DNA of 64,000 nucleotides from the NCBI RefSeq assembly GCF_032854445.1, contig NC_088304.1:806001-870000 (forward strand). Reading direction: 5' to 3'. The DNA is from Liolophura sinensis. Its lineage: Eukaryota > Mollusca > Polyplacophora > Chitonida > Chitonidae. Positions 1-10,482 of this stretch are shown here, piece after piece. A model generated the notes under the pieces. It saw only the letters and a list, made by a program, of their open reading frames with translations, was not told the origin of the DNA and made no database searches. Each line of letters begins with the position of its first letter. Within the stretch, counting starts at the first letter, position 1. Both the position numbers and the translations under genes were made by a program.

Positions 1-66
1 GTATACAGGTATAAGTGAAAAATTCTTCATTATAGCATTAAACCCCAGTCAAATAAATAAATAAAT
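1..66 (+). mobile_element. SINE tail fragment
   Basis: The stretch ends in ATTAAACCCCAGTCAAATAAA repeats, the same A-rich tail that ends the fuller SINE copies elsewhere in this window (for example near 51.4 kb). Only the last part of the element is in view. It lies in a GPATCH3 intron just before the exon starting at 88. Confidence 0.5.
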
Positions 67-87
67 GTTTTCATTCTTTGCTTGTAG

Positions 88-3000
88 GATAATGATTCCT
101 GCGAGGAATGGGAGCGTCATGAGGCACTGTATGATGATCCAACCAATCAGGAGAGGAATAAGGAGCGATTGTTTGAGGAGGAAATAGAATTAAAATGGGA
201 GAAGGGTGGTAGTGGGTTGGTCTTCTACACGGACGCACAGTACTGGGATGCTAAAGAAGGAGGTAATACTGCCCAAGGAACAAAGCTTTCACTGTGTGGC
301 CCGGGGGTCAAAATGTTTCATATTTCTGGCTCATTATAATGATGACCTTGACAAGATCCGATGACCTTGACAAGAATCGAGATATAAACCGAGAATGTAT
401 CCCTATTCACAGGCATTACCAGAACCCTGTTTTGCCTTTTAGCCATGGAAGCCTAGGGTACAGGCAACATGGCACTGTGTTTTAGATATCGCCAACATGG
501 CAAATCCCATGACTTCATAGGAATCGCAGTTGATTTATAGACAGGGCCATATCTGGAAAAAAATTGAAGGTTTTAATCATAAACTTTAAAGGTGACATTG
601 TGACTGCGCAAAAAAATGTTATGAAGTGCAACCCAAAATGATGCTTTCTGAAAGGCGTATAAGCCTGTGAGTGAAAGAAATTTGAATGAAAGCTAAACTT
701 TTTAATGGTAAACCATCATGTTTTTGTTCAATTTACTTCTTAATACAGCTTGATTAGTTTATCCACCCAATTGTGTGGGAGCCCAACCGTTTTCAGGAGC
801 TAAAATGGCTCCAGATGTGACCCTGATCAATCTGCATGGGAAAATCTGTACCATAAACTTACTTGAGGCAGTTTTGTTTCCTCATCCCTAAAATCCGGAC
901 TGCATCTTATAGAAGACATACATGTAGTCTTGAGGAAGGCCCCAAATACTTAGTGTGTGCAAGTCCATACGTCACACGTTGGAAAGATGTGTGCAAGTCC
1001 ATTCGTCACACATGGGAAAGATTGTCATTAATTTGAAAGAGGTCATTGGATTCGTCAAAACCAGTGCTGTGGTTACGTCCACCCTTAAAACTGGCTACCA
1101 TCACATGCAAAAAATTCTAGGTAGTCAATCTTCAGAGTGGTATTTGAGTGAAACATCACCATGAATGTCATTATGAGCGAATATATAACTTGGTGATAAA
1201 AACAAAGTAGGCCTTTATTCTTTTCCGTAAACTAAGTTTGGTCATTAACTGTCAGGATACAGGAAATTATGAACATATTACATAGGAGAGAGTAACACAT
1301 ACATGCACTGTCTGGAGACCCAGATCAAACCCGGACCGGGTCATACAAAAGACTTTTCAAAATCGGTACTTGTTGCTTCCTGGCTTGGTGCTCAGCACTG
1401 AGATGTTAGAGCAAGGAAACAGGACTGGTTGGCTCGGTGTCAGTATAATGTGAGTGGGATTTCATGTGGGGTGTCTTTGGCATGATACTTTAGTGGCGGC
1501 AGCGCTTTGGTGGCATGGACTGGCCGTGCCACAAGAAGACACAGTATATGTACACACACCTGTTGACTCCTCATCGTCATATGGCATGACATTATGTATC
1601 ATATAAAATTGTGAAAGTCAACATAAAACTCCAATCATACATACATACATACAAACAGACAGACATCAATATCCAAGTTTGTCAGAACGGTTTTACTATA
1701 CTATTGTGTCTTGCTTTGCTTTTAACAGACTTTGATGAGAAGACGGCTGATGACTGGGATGTAGACATGAGTGTGTATTACGACCCAACAGGTGGGGACA
1801 TGGACTCGCGAGACTTTGTGAGGATGAGACAGGAGCAGAGGCGAAGGAACGGCACTGAAGCGACCGACTCTCAGACAGCAGGGATAGGTCGATTCGAGCT
1901 TCACACAAAAGGCTTTGGCCGCAGGATTTTAACCAAACAAGGATGGAAGGATGGGGAAGGATTGGGTTCCACTATCACAGGGATGGCTGAGGCTTTGGAG
2001 AATGAGGGGCAAAACCCAAAAGACAGGAAGGGATTCGGGTAAGTGTCAAGGTTCAAATGTTTAAAGGTGAAAAAGGTAAAGGTGACATGTCTAAGCGCAA
2101 AAAAGGAAGTTCAGAGGTCAGATGAGATGACCAAGAATTTGCAAAATTTCAAACTTAAAAGGTCACAGTGCAAAAGATTAGAGGCCTGATGAGATGAGCA
2201 AAAGGATTGCAAAATTTCAAACTTGAAAGATGACAGTCAAAGGTCAAAGTTTAGAGGTTCAAGAGGATTGCAAAATTTCAAACTTCATAGGTCTCAGTTG
2301 TAAGGTCAAAGTTCAGAGATGAGATGAGCAATTCCAACAAATAAATGATTTAGTTACATAAAGGCCTTTCAGGTTTTTATAATAGAATTGCATCTATATG
2401 GGTCTTCTGTTTGTACATGTTTTCTTCATAACTTTATCCCATTTACATTACAGTACATGTAACGAGAGGGGCAGGGGGTGGGAGTGTGGGGAGTAAGACC
2501 TATTGTTGATTTCCATTTTGCTGTTATGCATATGCAAATTAGTTATTTAATTACTTAATTAATTAGTTGATATATTTTTCAGCTGTGGCTATAAGTTAAG
2601 AGGTTTGTTAGGTATCTTACGAAGTGTGATTGCACAACAGTTGGCTCCACCCACAAACCTGACAGCAGTCAGTTAAAAATTCTTGAGGAAGGGTTTCCAT
2701 GGCCGATGGGGTAAGCTTGCTGGCATGGTGCAATGACCCAGGGGTCTCCGTGGCTGAGGGGGTAAGCTTGACAGCATGGTGCAATGCCCAGGGGTCTCCA
2801 TGGCCCAGGGGGTAAGCTTGCCGGCATGGTGCAATGACCCAGGGTTCTCTGTGGCCGAGGGGGTAAGCTTTACAGCACGGTGCAATCACCCAGGGGTCTC
2901 CATGGCCGAGGGGGTAAGCTTGCTGGCATGGTGCAATGACCCAGGGGTCTCCGTGGCCCAGGGGGTAAGCTTGCTGGCATGGTGCAATGACCCAGGGGTC

Positions 3001-3507
3001 TCCATGGCCCAGGGGGTAAGCTTGCCGGCATGGTGCAATGACCCAGGGGTCTCCGTGGCCCAGGGGGTAAGCTTGCTGGCATGGTGCAATCACCCAGGGG
3101 TCTCCATGGCCGAGGGGGTAAGCTTTACAGCACGGTGCAATGACCGAGAAGCCTTTTACCAATGCGGTCACTGTGAATCCAGCTCGAGTGAAATATTCTT
3201 CTGGAGTAAATCTCCAATCAAATAAATCAACAGCATTAAACAGCTATCTATCCATCAATTATATCTGAAGTTGGTTTATTTTCACATTAATTGTAAAACT
3301 TTCAGGTACCGTGGTGAGAAACTGGTGCGTTACGCAGGCAAAAAGCGAAGAGCCCATAAAGACGTGATAATCTCCACGATTTATGATGACCCGGCAGAAA
3401 CTGACCCCACAGAACCATTGCTCAGGCGACACGAACCCTATGGGCTGAAGTATCGAGAGAAGATTGTGTTCACAAAGGCGTCAAAAGAATCTGACGGGGA
3501 CAGATGA
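88..3507 (+). CDS. GPATCH3: GPATCH3 homologue, C-terminal three exons (partial gene)
   Basis: These are the last three coding exons of a G-patch domain containing protein 3 homologue, a nuclear RNA-associated protein in vertebrates. Exons are 88-262, 1729-2038 and 3306-3507 (stop TGA at 3505-3507); junctions are AG/GT and the phases agree. They encode about 228 residues. The first exon carries the family signature EEWERHEALYDDP, EEEIELKWEKGG and VFYTDAQ. The second begins TADDWDVDMSVYYD and holds most of the glycine-rich G-patch (HTKGFGRR, KQGWKDGEGLG, then GFGYRGEKL across the last junction). The third exon has ISTIYDDP and EPLLRRHEP near the C terminus, as in human GPATCH3. The 5' exons lie outside the window. 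Intron 2 contains a SINE-head tandem array. No break is seen; recognition is from remembered family sequence, not a search. Confidence 0.95.
263..1300. other. GPATCH3 intron, unannotated part
   Basis: Mostly unique sequence in the intron between 262 and 1729. I see no second gene. A local near-duplicate of about 45 bp built around GTGTGCAAGTCCATACGTCACAC occurs twice at 953-1015. Confidence 0.5.
1300..1600 (+). mobile_element. SINE-like dispersed element, tRNA-like start
   Basis: Contains a B-box-like GATCAAACCCGG near 1323, then a body (TTAGAGCAAGGAAACAGGAC, GGTGTCTTTGGCATGATAC, CTGTTGACTCCTCATCGTCA) that recurs in reverse orientation at about 39170-39305. Two copies on opposite strands sharing a body support a dispersed short element. 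Ends are approximate and no target duplication was identified. Confidence 0.55.
2060..2335 (+). repeat. Degenerate tandem repeat, about 65-70 bp, four units
   Basis: The core TTGCAAAATTTCAAACTT recurs about every 65-70 bp, with AAGGTCAAAGTTCAGAGATG-like spacers. The units are visibly diverged, so this array looks older than most others here. It lies immediately after the donor of the GPATCH3 exon ending at 2038, but I do not see the exon end copied in the units. Confidence 0.65.
2695..3140 (+). repeat. 51-bp tandem array of a SINE tRNA-like head, about 9 units
   Basis: The unit GGGTCTCCATGGCCGAGGGG, then GTAAGCTTGCTGGCATGGTG and CAATGACCCA, has a period of 50-51 bp. Each unit resembles the first 50 bp of the full SINE at 51201 (GGGGCCTCCGTGGCTCAGTC ... 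GTAATGACCCA) and includes the A-box-like TGGC(C)NAG segment. After the last unit the sequence continues into the SINE body. The array is inside a GPATCH3 intron, in sense orientation. Confidence 0.85.
3141..3230 (+). mobile_element. SINE body and tail continuing from the amplified head
   Basis: Following the final head unit come CCAATGCGGTCACTGTGAATC, CAGCTC, an internal deletion, then GTGAAATATTCTTCTGGAGTA and CCAATCAAATAAATC. Compared with the copy at 51201-51459, about 130 bp of the middle is missing. It is the same family as the copies near 51.2 and 62.9 kb. Confidence 0.75.
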
Positions 3508-3620
3508 CAGCAGTCATAGTTCAGGAAAGCAACCAGATAGTTTTTGTACTCGTCCTGACAGTTGATTGGCTGAAGCTGGCATTCCTCAGCAGCTGAAATA
3601 TTTTTTGTACACTATCTTTT

Positions 3621-3626
3621 ATTAAA
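3621..3626 (+). promoter_or_regulatory. Candidate GPATCH3 polyadenylation signal (ATTAAA)
   Basis: ATTAAA, the common variant hexamer, lies 114 bases after the GPATCH3 stop and just before the sequence turns GT-rich (TTTGTATTGATGCGTGTGTT). No AATAAA is closer. Confidence 0.45.
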
Positions 3627-3720
3627 AGTGTTGAAATTTATCTTTGTATTGATGCGTGTGTTTATGTACATGAATCTTACATGAACTGAATGACTTATGA
3701 TCTTTCGGAGGAAATTCATG

Positions 3721-5957
3721 TCTCCCATGTAGCAAGCGTGCCCCTAGGCCAACCTACTGTATTATAGTCCCTAGACCGACATACTGTATGATAGTCCCTC
3801 CTCACTGTGCATGTAGCCAGCCTGTCCCTAGGCCGACACACTGTATGATAGTCCCTCCTCACTGTCTGTGTAGCCAGCGTGTCCCTAGGCCGACATACTG
3901 TATTATAGTCCCTCCTCACTGTCCATGTAGCCAGCGTGTCACTAGGCCGACATACTGTATGATAGTCCCTCACTGTGCATGTAGCCAGCGTGTCACTAGG
4001 CTGACGTACTGTATGATAGTCCCTCCTCACTGTCCATGTAGTCAGCGTGTCCCTAGGCCGACATACTGTATGATAGTCACTCCTCACTGTGCATGTAGCC
4101 AGCGTGTCCCTAGGCTGACATACTGTATGATAGTCCCACCTCACTGTCTGTGTAGCCAGCGTGTCCCTAGGCCGACATACTGTGTTATAGCCCCTCCTCA
4201 CTCTCCGTGTAGCCAGCATGTCACTAGGCCGACATACTGTTTGATAGTCCCTCCTCACTGTCCATCTAGCCAGCGTATCACTAGGCCGACATACTGTATT
4301 ATAGTCCCTCACTGTGCATGTAGCCAGTGTGTCCCTAGGCCGACATACTGTATGATAGTCCCTCCTCACTGTCTGTGTAGCCAGCGTGTCCCTAGGCCGA
4401 CATACTGTATTATAGTCCCTCCTCACTGTCCATGTAGCCAGCGTGTCACTAGGCCGACATACTGTATTATAGTCCCTCCTCACTGTCCATGTAGCCAGCG
4501 TGTCCCTAGGCCGACATACTGTATGATAGTCCCTCACTGTGCATGTAGCCAGCGTGTCCCTAGGCCGACATACTGTATGATAGTCCCTCACTGTGCATGT
4601 AGCCAGCGTGTCCCTAGGCTGACATACTGTATGATAGTCCCTCCTCACTGTCTGTGGAGCCAGCGTGTCCCTAGGCCGACATACTGTATTATAGTCCCTC
4701 CTCACTGTGCATGTAGCCAGCGTGTCACTAGGCCGACATACTGTATTATAGTCCCTCCTCACTGTCCATGTAGCCAGCGTGTCCCTAGGCCGACATACTG
4801 TATGATAGTCCTCACTGTGCATGTAGCCAGCTTGTCCCTAGGCCGACATACTGTATGATAGTCCCTCACTGTGCATGTAGCCAGTGTGTCCCTAGGCTGA
4901 CATACTGTATGATAGTCCCTCCTCACTGTCTGTGTAGCCAGCGTGTCCCTAGGCCGACATACTGTATTATAGTCCCTCCTCACTGTCCATGTAGCCAGCG
5001 TGTCCCTAGGCCGACATACTGTATTATAGTCCCTCCTCACTGACCATGTGGTAAGCGTGTCCCTAGGCCGACGTACTGTATGATAGTCCCTCCTCACTGT
5101 CCGTGTAGCCAGCGTGTCACTAGGCCGACATACTGTGTTATAGCCCCTCCTCACTGTCCGTGTAGCCAGCGTATCACTAGGCCGACATACTGTATGATAG
5201 TCCCACCTCACTGTCCATGTAGCCAGCGTGTCACTAGGCCGACATACTGTATTATAGTCCCTCCTCACTGTCCATGTAGCCAGCGTGTCACTAGGCCGAC
5301 ATACTGTATTATAGTCCCACCTCACTGTCCATCTAGCCAGCGTGTCCCTAGGGCGACATACTGTATGATAGTCACTCCTCACTGTGCATGTAGCCAGCGT
5401 GTCACTAGGCCAACATACTGTGTTATAGTCCCTCCTCACTGTTCATGTAGCCAGCGTGTCCCTAGGCCGACATACTGTATTATAGTCCCACCTCACTGTC
5501 TGTGTAGCCAGCGTGTCCCTAGGCCGACATACTGTATGATAGTCACTCCTCACTGTGCATGTAGCCAGCGTGTCACTAGGCCGACATACTGTGCTATAGT
5601 CACTCCTCACTCTCCATGTAGCCAGCATATCACGAGGCCGACATACTGTATTATAGTCCCTCCTCACTGTGCATGTACCCAGCGTGTCACTAGGCTGACA
5701 TACTGTATTATAGTCCCTCCTCACTGTGCATGTACCCAGCGTGTCACTAGGCCGACATACTGTATTATAGTCCCTCCTCACTGTTTATGTACCCAGCGTG
5801 TCACTAGGCCGACATACTGTATTATAGTCCCTCCTCACTGTACATGTAGCCAGCGTGTCCCTAGGCCGACATACTGTATGATAGTCACTCCTCACTGTGC
5901 ATGTAGCCAGCGTGTCCCTAGGCCGACATACTGTATTATAGTCCTTCCTCACTGGAA
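3721..5957. repeat. 57-bp minisatellite, about 39 units
   Basis: The unit is CGACATACTGTATTATAGTC, CCTCCTCACTGTCCATGTAG, CCAGCGTGTCCCTAGGC. A few units have lost 3 bp. Because 57 is a multiple of three and the unit lacks stops in some frames, long open frames run through it on both strands (19-residue repeats). I read these as by-products of the period, not genes. It begins about 95 bp after the GPATCH3 polyadenylation candidate. Confidence 0.95.
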
Positions 5958-6779
5958 CACTATTCCAAAGACACCAGATGCGTGCCAAGCCATAGATTTT
6001 GATAAAAACGGCAACCATTTGTGGCTTATAAATGATACAGCATATTTATACTTGTATTGGAACAGAACAGATAGGATCATATTATGTTAATACAGCGAAA
6101 CCTGCACGCAGCGATGGGCTGTGAGACATGACAGAATGAAAGTTTTTGACACAGGGTGTCTGCACACCCAGTGTCTAGTTAACACACAGAAGACTGACCA
6201 AGAATACTGGTCAGAGCGTAAGGAGGGCCATAGTGGTAATTATTCTTAAAGCTTTAAAAATAGCATCTACTTCAAAGCTTTAATAACGCATTTTTTAAAG
6301 CATTAAAATACCTCACTTCTGATGTGTTCAAATACTGACAAACTGATACCCATCAAAAGTGTTTATGTTGAGTACGACGTTAAACCCCAAGCACTCACTC
6401 ACTCACTCAAAAGTGTTTACACAGGCTTAACTGCAGAAACATTTCATGAAGATACTTCCCCTTCGTGACTATGATAAGTAAGCGATACTAAGCGATACAT
6501 TTCAACAGTGCTAGAAGATGTAGTAAGGCTTACCTGGGGTTTACAAGTGCATTAGATATATTACAGTTTGCTGATATAGAGGGTTATGTTAACTTGGATT
6601 CTGTGTTTTACAAACGATGTAAAAAAAAATGATTGACGTGTTTGGGTTAGAAAACGACTTGCTGTTGATAAACAGCTTCGATTGATTATTCTTTTAGTCC
6701 TCACATTTGCAGGCACGCAACTGTACACTTCAGGCTTAAGCGATAGCATTTGCATCCTGATCGACTGACAGTCTTGCAG
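5958..6779. other. Intergenic sequence with a SINE tail
   Basis: Largely unique sequence. At about 6365-6412 it contains GAGTACGACGTTAAACCCCA followed by CACTCACTCACTCACTC, the tail seen in the other SINE-like family of this window. No coding signal was found. Confidence 0.5.
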
Positions 6780-7165
6780 CCAAATTTTGTCAACTGCTCA
6801 CAAGACTGAGCAGTGGGTGGAAGATTTGTTCAGAGAACTTGCCAGACATCACCATGTTTTTGCCAGCCACGTTGACATGGTTTTTGGTTTGCATTTTGCA
6901 CACTGTTGCCTGGCCCCATACGTAGGCGGCTTGGAAGGCAGACCGTTTCACATGGTACAGCGGACTGCCCCGAGCAAACCACCATGCTCAATGAGGGATG
7001 TGCTTGTCGGTGCAATGGCATCATAAAACCTTTCCTTCCGAGCAAACAAGCCCAGTCTTGCCTCATCAATCTTGCCTGTAGTGCTGCGCTTGTCATACAT
7101 GGTGATGAGAAACTTTCAAGGATGCTGATGTCTGCATCTTCTATGATGGGGGATATTGAGTGAGC
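6780..7165 (-). pseudogene. Decayed coding fragment of an uncharacterised repetitive protein family
   Basis: On the minus strand, segments resembling a multi-copy invertebrate protein of unknown function can be made out (an FARKERFYDAI-like stretch and, later, an AYVWGQATV-like stretch). They are not in one continuous open frame, so the copy is broken, with at least a few breaks. The family is recalled only by general pattern and may belong to a mobile element. No function is proposed. It directly adjoins a 50-bp tandem array. Confidence 0.35.
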
Positions 7166-7199
7166 TTTTTGAAGACGGCTCACTTCAGGGAAAACCCAA

Positions 7200-7660
7200 C
7201 AACATTTCAGGAAATGATCATGATAATACAATCCAACAGAGCACGACCACAGCATTTCAGGGAATGATCATGATAATACAATCCAACAGAGCACGACCAC
7301 AGCATTTCAGGCAATGATTATGATAATGCAATCCAACAGAGCACGACCACAGCATTTCAGGGAATGATCACGATAATACAATCCAACAGAGCATGACCAC
7401 AGCATTTCAGGCAATGATCATGATAATACAATCCAACAGAGTATGACCACAACATTTCAGGCAATGATCATGATAATACAATCCAACAGAGCACGATTAC
7501 AGCATTTCAGGCAATAATCATGATAATACAATCCAACAGAGCATGACCACAGCATTTCAGGCAATGATCATGATAATACAATCCAACAGAGCACGACCAC
7601 CACATTTCAGGCAATGATCATGATAACACAATCCAAAAGAGCACGACCACAGCATTTCAA
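7200..7660. repeat. 50-bp tandem array, about 9 units
   Basis: The unit is ACAGCATTTCAGGCAATGAT, CATGATAATACAATCCAACA, GAGCACGACC with an exact 50-bp period. The units are highly similar and include the small palindrome ATGATCAT. Confidence 0.95.
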
Positions 7661-8124
7661 TGAATAATTATGCATATTGCCTTTCAACTTAATGCAATAT
7701 CTGTAATTAGACAGCTTCTGAAAACCCTAATTTTGAGTCAAATAAATGACACCAAGTTTTTCCAGTCAGAGTACATCCATTTGGATCATTAATACATTTC
7801 TGTTCATTCCACATCCAAAACCATTTTTTATTTTTTTGCATTTGACGATGCGGCCATCCTGATAACTGGCGACCATCTTGGATTTTCAGCTGGATGACAC
7901 ACTTTTCTTAAAAAGTACATCCTGGACATTATTTGTGCCAAATGTGATGTTTGTATCACCAAGTGAAAGATTCTTATTGAATACTGACATAATTTGCCAC
8001 TGAAAAGTACCCGACAAACCTTCTCACTTAGAGCTGCATCAGAGCGAAAGAAAGACATGAACACAAGACATCATGAATGATTCAGTATGTTGTGATGGGT
8101 AACTGATGGATAAGCTAACTGGTT

Positions 8125-9412
8125 GATAGCTCACCCAAACCGCTGAAGGATCTCACCCAAACCACTGATGGATCACCCAAACCACTGATGGATCACCCGA
8201 ACCACTGATGGGTCAATCAAACCAGTGATGGGAACCAACCCAAGTGATGGATCACCCAAACCACTGATGGATCACCCAAACCACTGAGGGATCACCCAAA
8301 CCACTGAAGGATCTCACCCAAACCACTGATGGATCACCCAAACCACTGATGGGTCAATCAAACCAGTGATGGGAACCAACCCAAGTGATGGATCACCCAA
8401 ACCACTGATGGATCACCCAAACCACTGATGGGTCACCCAAACCACTGATGGATCACCCAAACCACTGATGGGTCAATCAAACCACTGATGGATCACCCAA
8501 ACCAGTGATGGAGCACCCAAACCATTGATGGGAACCAACCAAGTGACAGATCACCCAAACCACTGATGGATCACCCAAACCACTGAGGGATCAACCAAGC
8601 AAGTAATGGATAAATCAAACCACTGATCAACAAATTGCTGGATCAAGCAACAAGTGATGGATCACACAAACTGCTGATGGGTCAACCAACCAAGTGATAG
8701 ATCAACCAACCAAGTGATAGATCAACCAACCAAGTAATGGATCAACCAACCAAGTGATGGATCACCCAAACCACATTTAGGTCAATCAACCAACTGATGG
8801 ATCACCCAAACCACTGATGGGTCAACCAACCAAGTGATGGATCACCCAACCAAGTGATGGATCAACCAAACCACTGATGGGTCAACCAACCAAGTGATGG
8901 ATCACTCAAACCACTGATGGGTCAACCAGCCAAGTGATGGATCACCCTAACCACTGATGGGTCAACCAACCAAGTGATGGATCAACCAACCAGCTGATGG
9001 ATCAACCAACCAGCTGATGGATCAACCAACCAGCTGATGGATCAACCATCCAAGTGAAGGATCATCCAAACCACTTATGGGTCAACCAAGCAAGTGATGG
9101 ATCAACCAACCAGCTGATGGATCACCCTAACCACTGATGGATCAACCAACCAAGTGATGGATCACCCAACCAAGTGATGGATCAACCAAACGACTGATGG
9201 ATCAACCAACCAAGTGATGGATCAACCAACCAAGTGATGGATCACCCAACCAAGTGATGGATCAACCAAAACACTGATGGGTCAACCAACCAAGTGATGG
9301 ATCAACCAACCAAGTGATGGATCAACCAACCAAATGATAGATCAACCAACCAGCTGATGGATCAACCAACCAGCTGATGGATCAACCAACCAGCTGATGG
9401 ATCAACCAACCA
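8125..9412. repeat. 20-bp tandem array, about 64 units
   Basis: The unit is CAACCAACCAAGTGATGGAT or CACCCAAACCACTGATGGAT, alternating in blocks. Two main unit types and local runs of one type (for example CAGCTGATGGATCAACCAAC near 9340-9400) show repeated local duplication. Confidence 0.95.
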
Positions 9413-10263
9413 TTTACCACTGTTATACACTATTGTGCACTAGAACACCATCAATGGGCACCAGAACAACATAAATAGGCATAATTGCGAATATACAGCA
9501 TACAGCCTTAGTGTCTGTAATATACAGACCATAAATACAACAGTTTATGTACAAATTAATTCCTTGGTATGCCATTGTTACAGACTCTTTTTGAACACAA
9601 TAAACTTCCAGGGATAGGGCATTTGAAACGAATGCCAGGCACATGCTAAGAATGAACCAACACAGAGAATACAGTTCTGAACATTTATTGACAATAGGTG
9701 TACAGGTTTGCCGATTTGGCTTGGACGGGTCCGTGTCTGCAAAGGTGGGCGCTGGTCAACGGGCTCCTACTAGTTCAACACTATAAAATATCCAGGGGCT
9801 GGTTTCCTAACCCCAACCATCTAAAATTCCAGACCTTATTCAGGTCTTCTAACCCAAGCCAGATAGGCGTTAAATCCATAACACACTAGCCCTTACCCTC
9901 TGAACAGGATATTTATCGTTACATAAAGACACATGAACTATCAATGACAACAGCGCCATCTACTGTCATATAATAATAATAAAAACAATTCAAAGGGGAA
10001 TAAGCGTTAACAGTGAAGTGACAAGATAACACTTGTACACGAGACAATATATGCATGTAAATATAAACAGCTTGTAACACCATGAAACTACAGGTAGGTA
10101 GTCAGTAAGCAAATATAGTAAACCTTTGTTCCCATTGCTGAAAAAGCAGTTAAAAACAGATGTGCCGATACTCAGCATAAATCTCCAACATTTGCAAACA
10201 CTAGAGTACTTTTTCCAGTGGTATTTATACATACAGTTATGATGAGAATGACACTAAAGGTGA
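9413..10263. other. 3' flank of the stathmin-like gene
   Basis: Unique AT-rich sequence with no supported gene. Some of it may be 3' flank of the minus-strand gene ending at 10483. Short open frames here have no recognisable similarity. Confidence 0.4.
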
Positions 10264-10269
10264 TTTATT
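10264..10269 (-). promoter_or_regulatory. Candidate polyadenylation signal (AATAAA, minus strand)
   Basis: TTTATT on the plus strand reads AATAAA on the minus strand, about 215 bases beyond the stop codon of the stathmin-like gene. Position and strand fit a 3' end for that gene. Confidence 0.4.
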
Positions 10270-10482
10270 GTGTCATTAAAGATGCTTCATAAAACTGAGC
10301 ACATTATTTCTCTACACCTCATAGTTCTCTCAGAATGTTTCAAAATATTGGTCGTAGAGGCGATTGAAAAGGTTGAAGTATACGGGTAGTTCTAATTTAC
10401 GCTTTCAGCTGGTTTTCTCTATATACATGCTACACACAGAATATGACCACACATAATTAAAGGCACAAAATATGACCGGACT

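Noticed and set aside
3716-5957. Open frames of over 300 codons on both strands (19-residue repeats)
   Set aside because: They lie wholly within the 57-bp minisatellite, whose period is a multiple of three with few stops. Opposite strands and several frames are open at once, and no start context, splice structure or known domain is seen.
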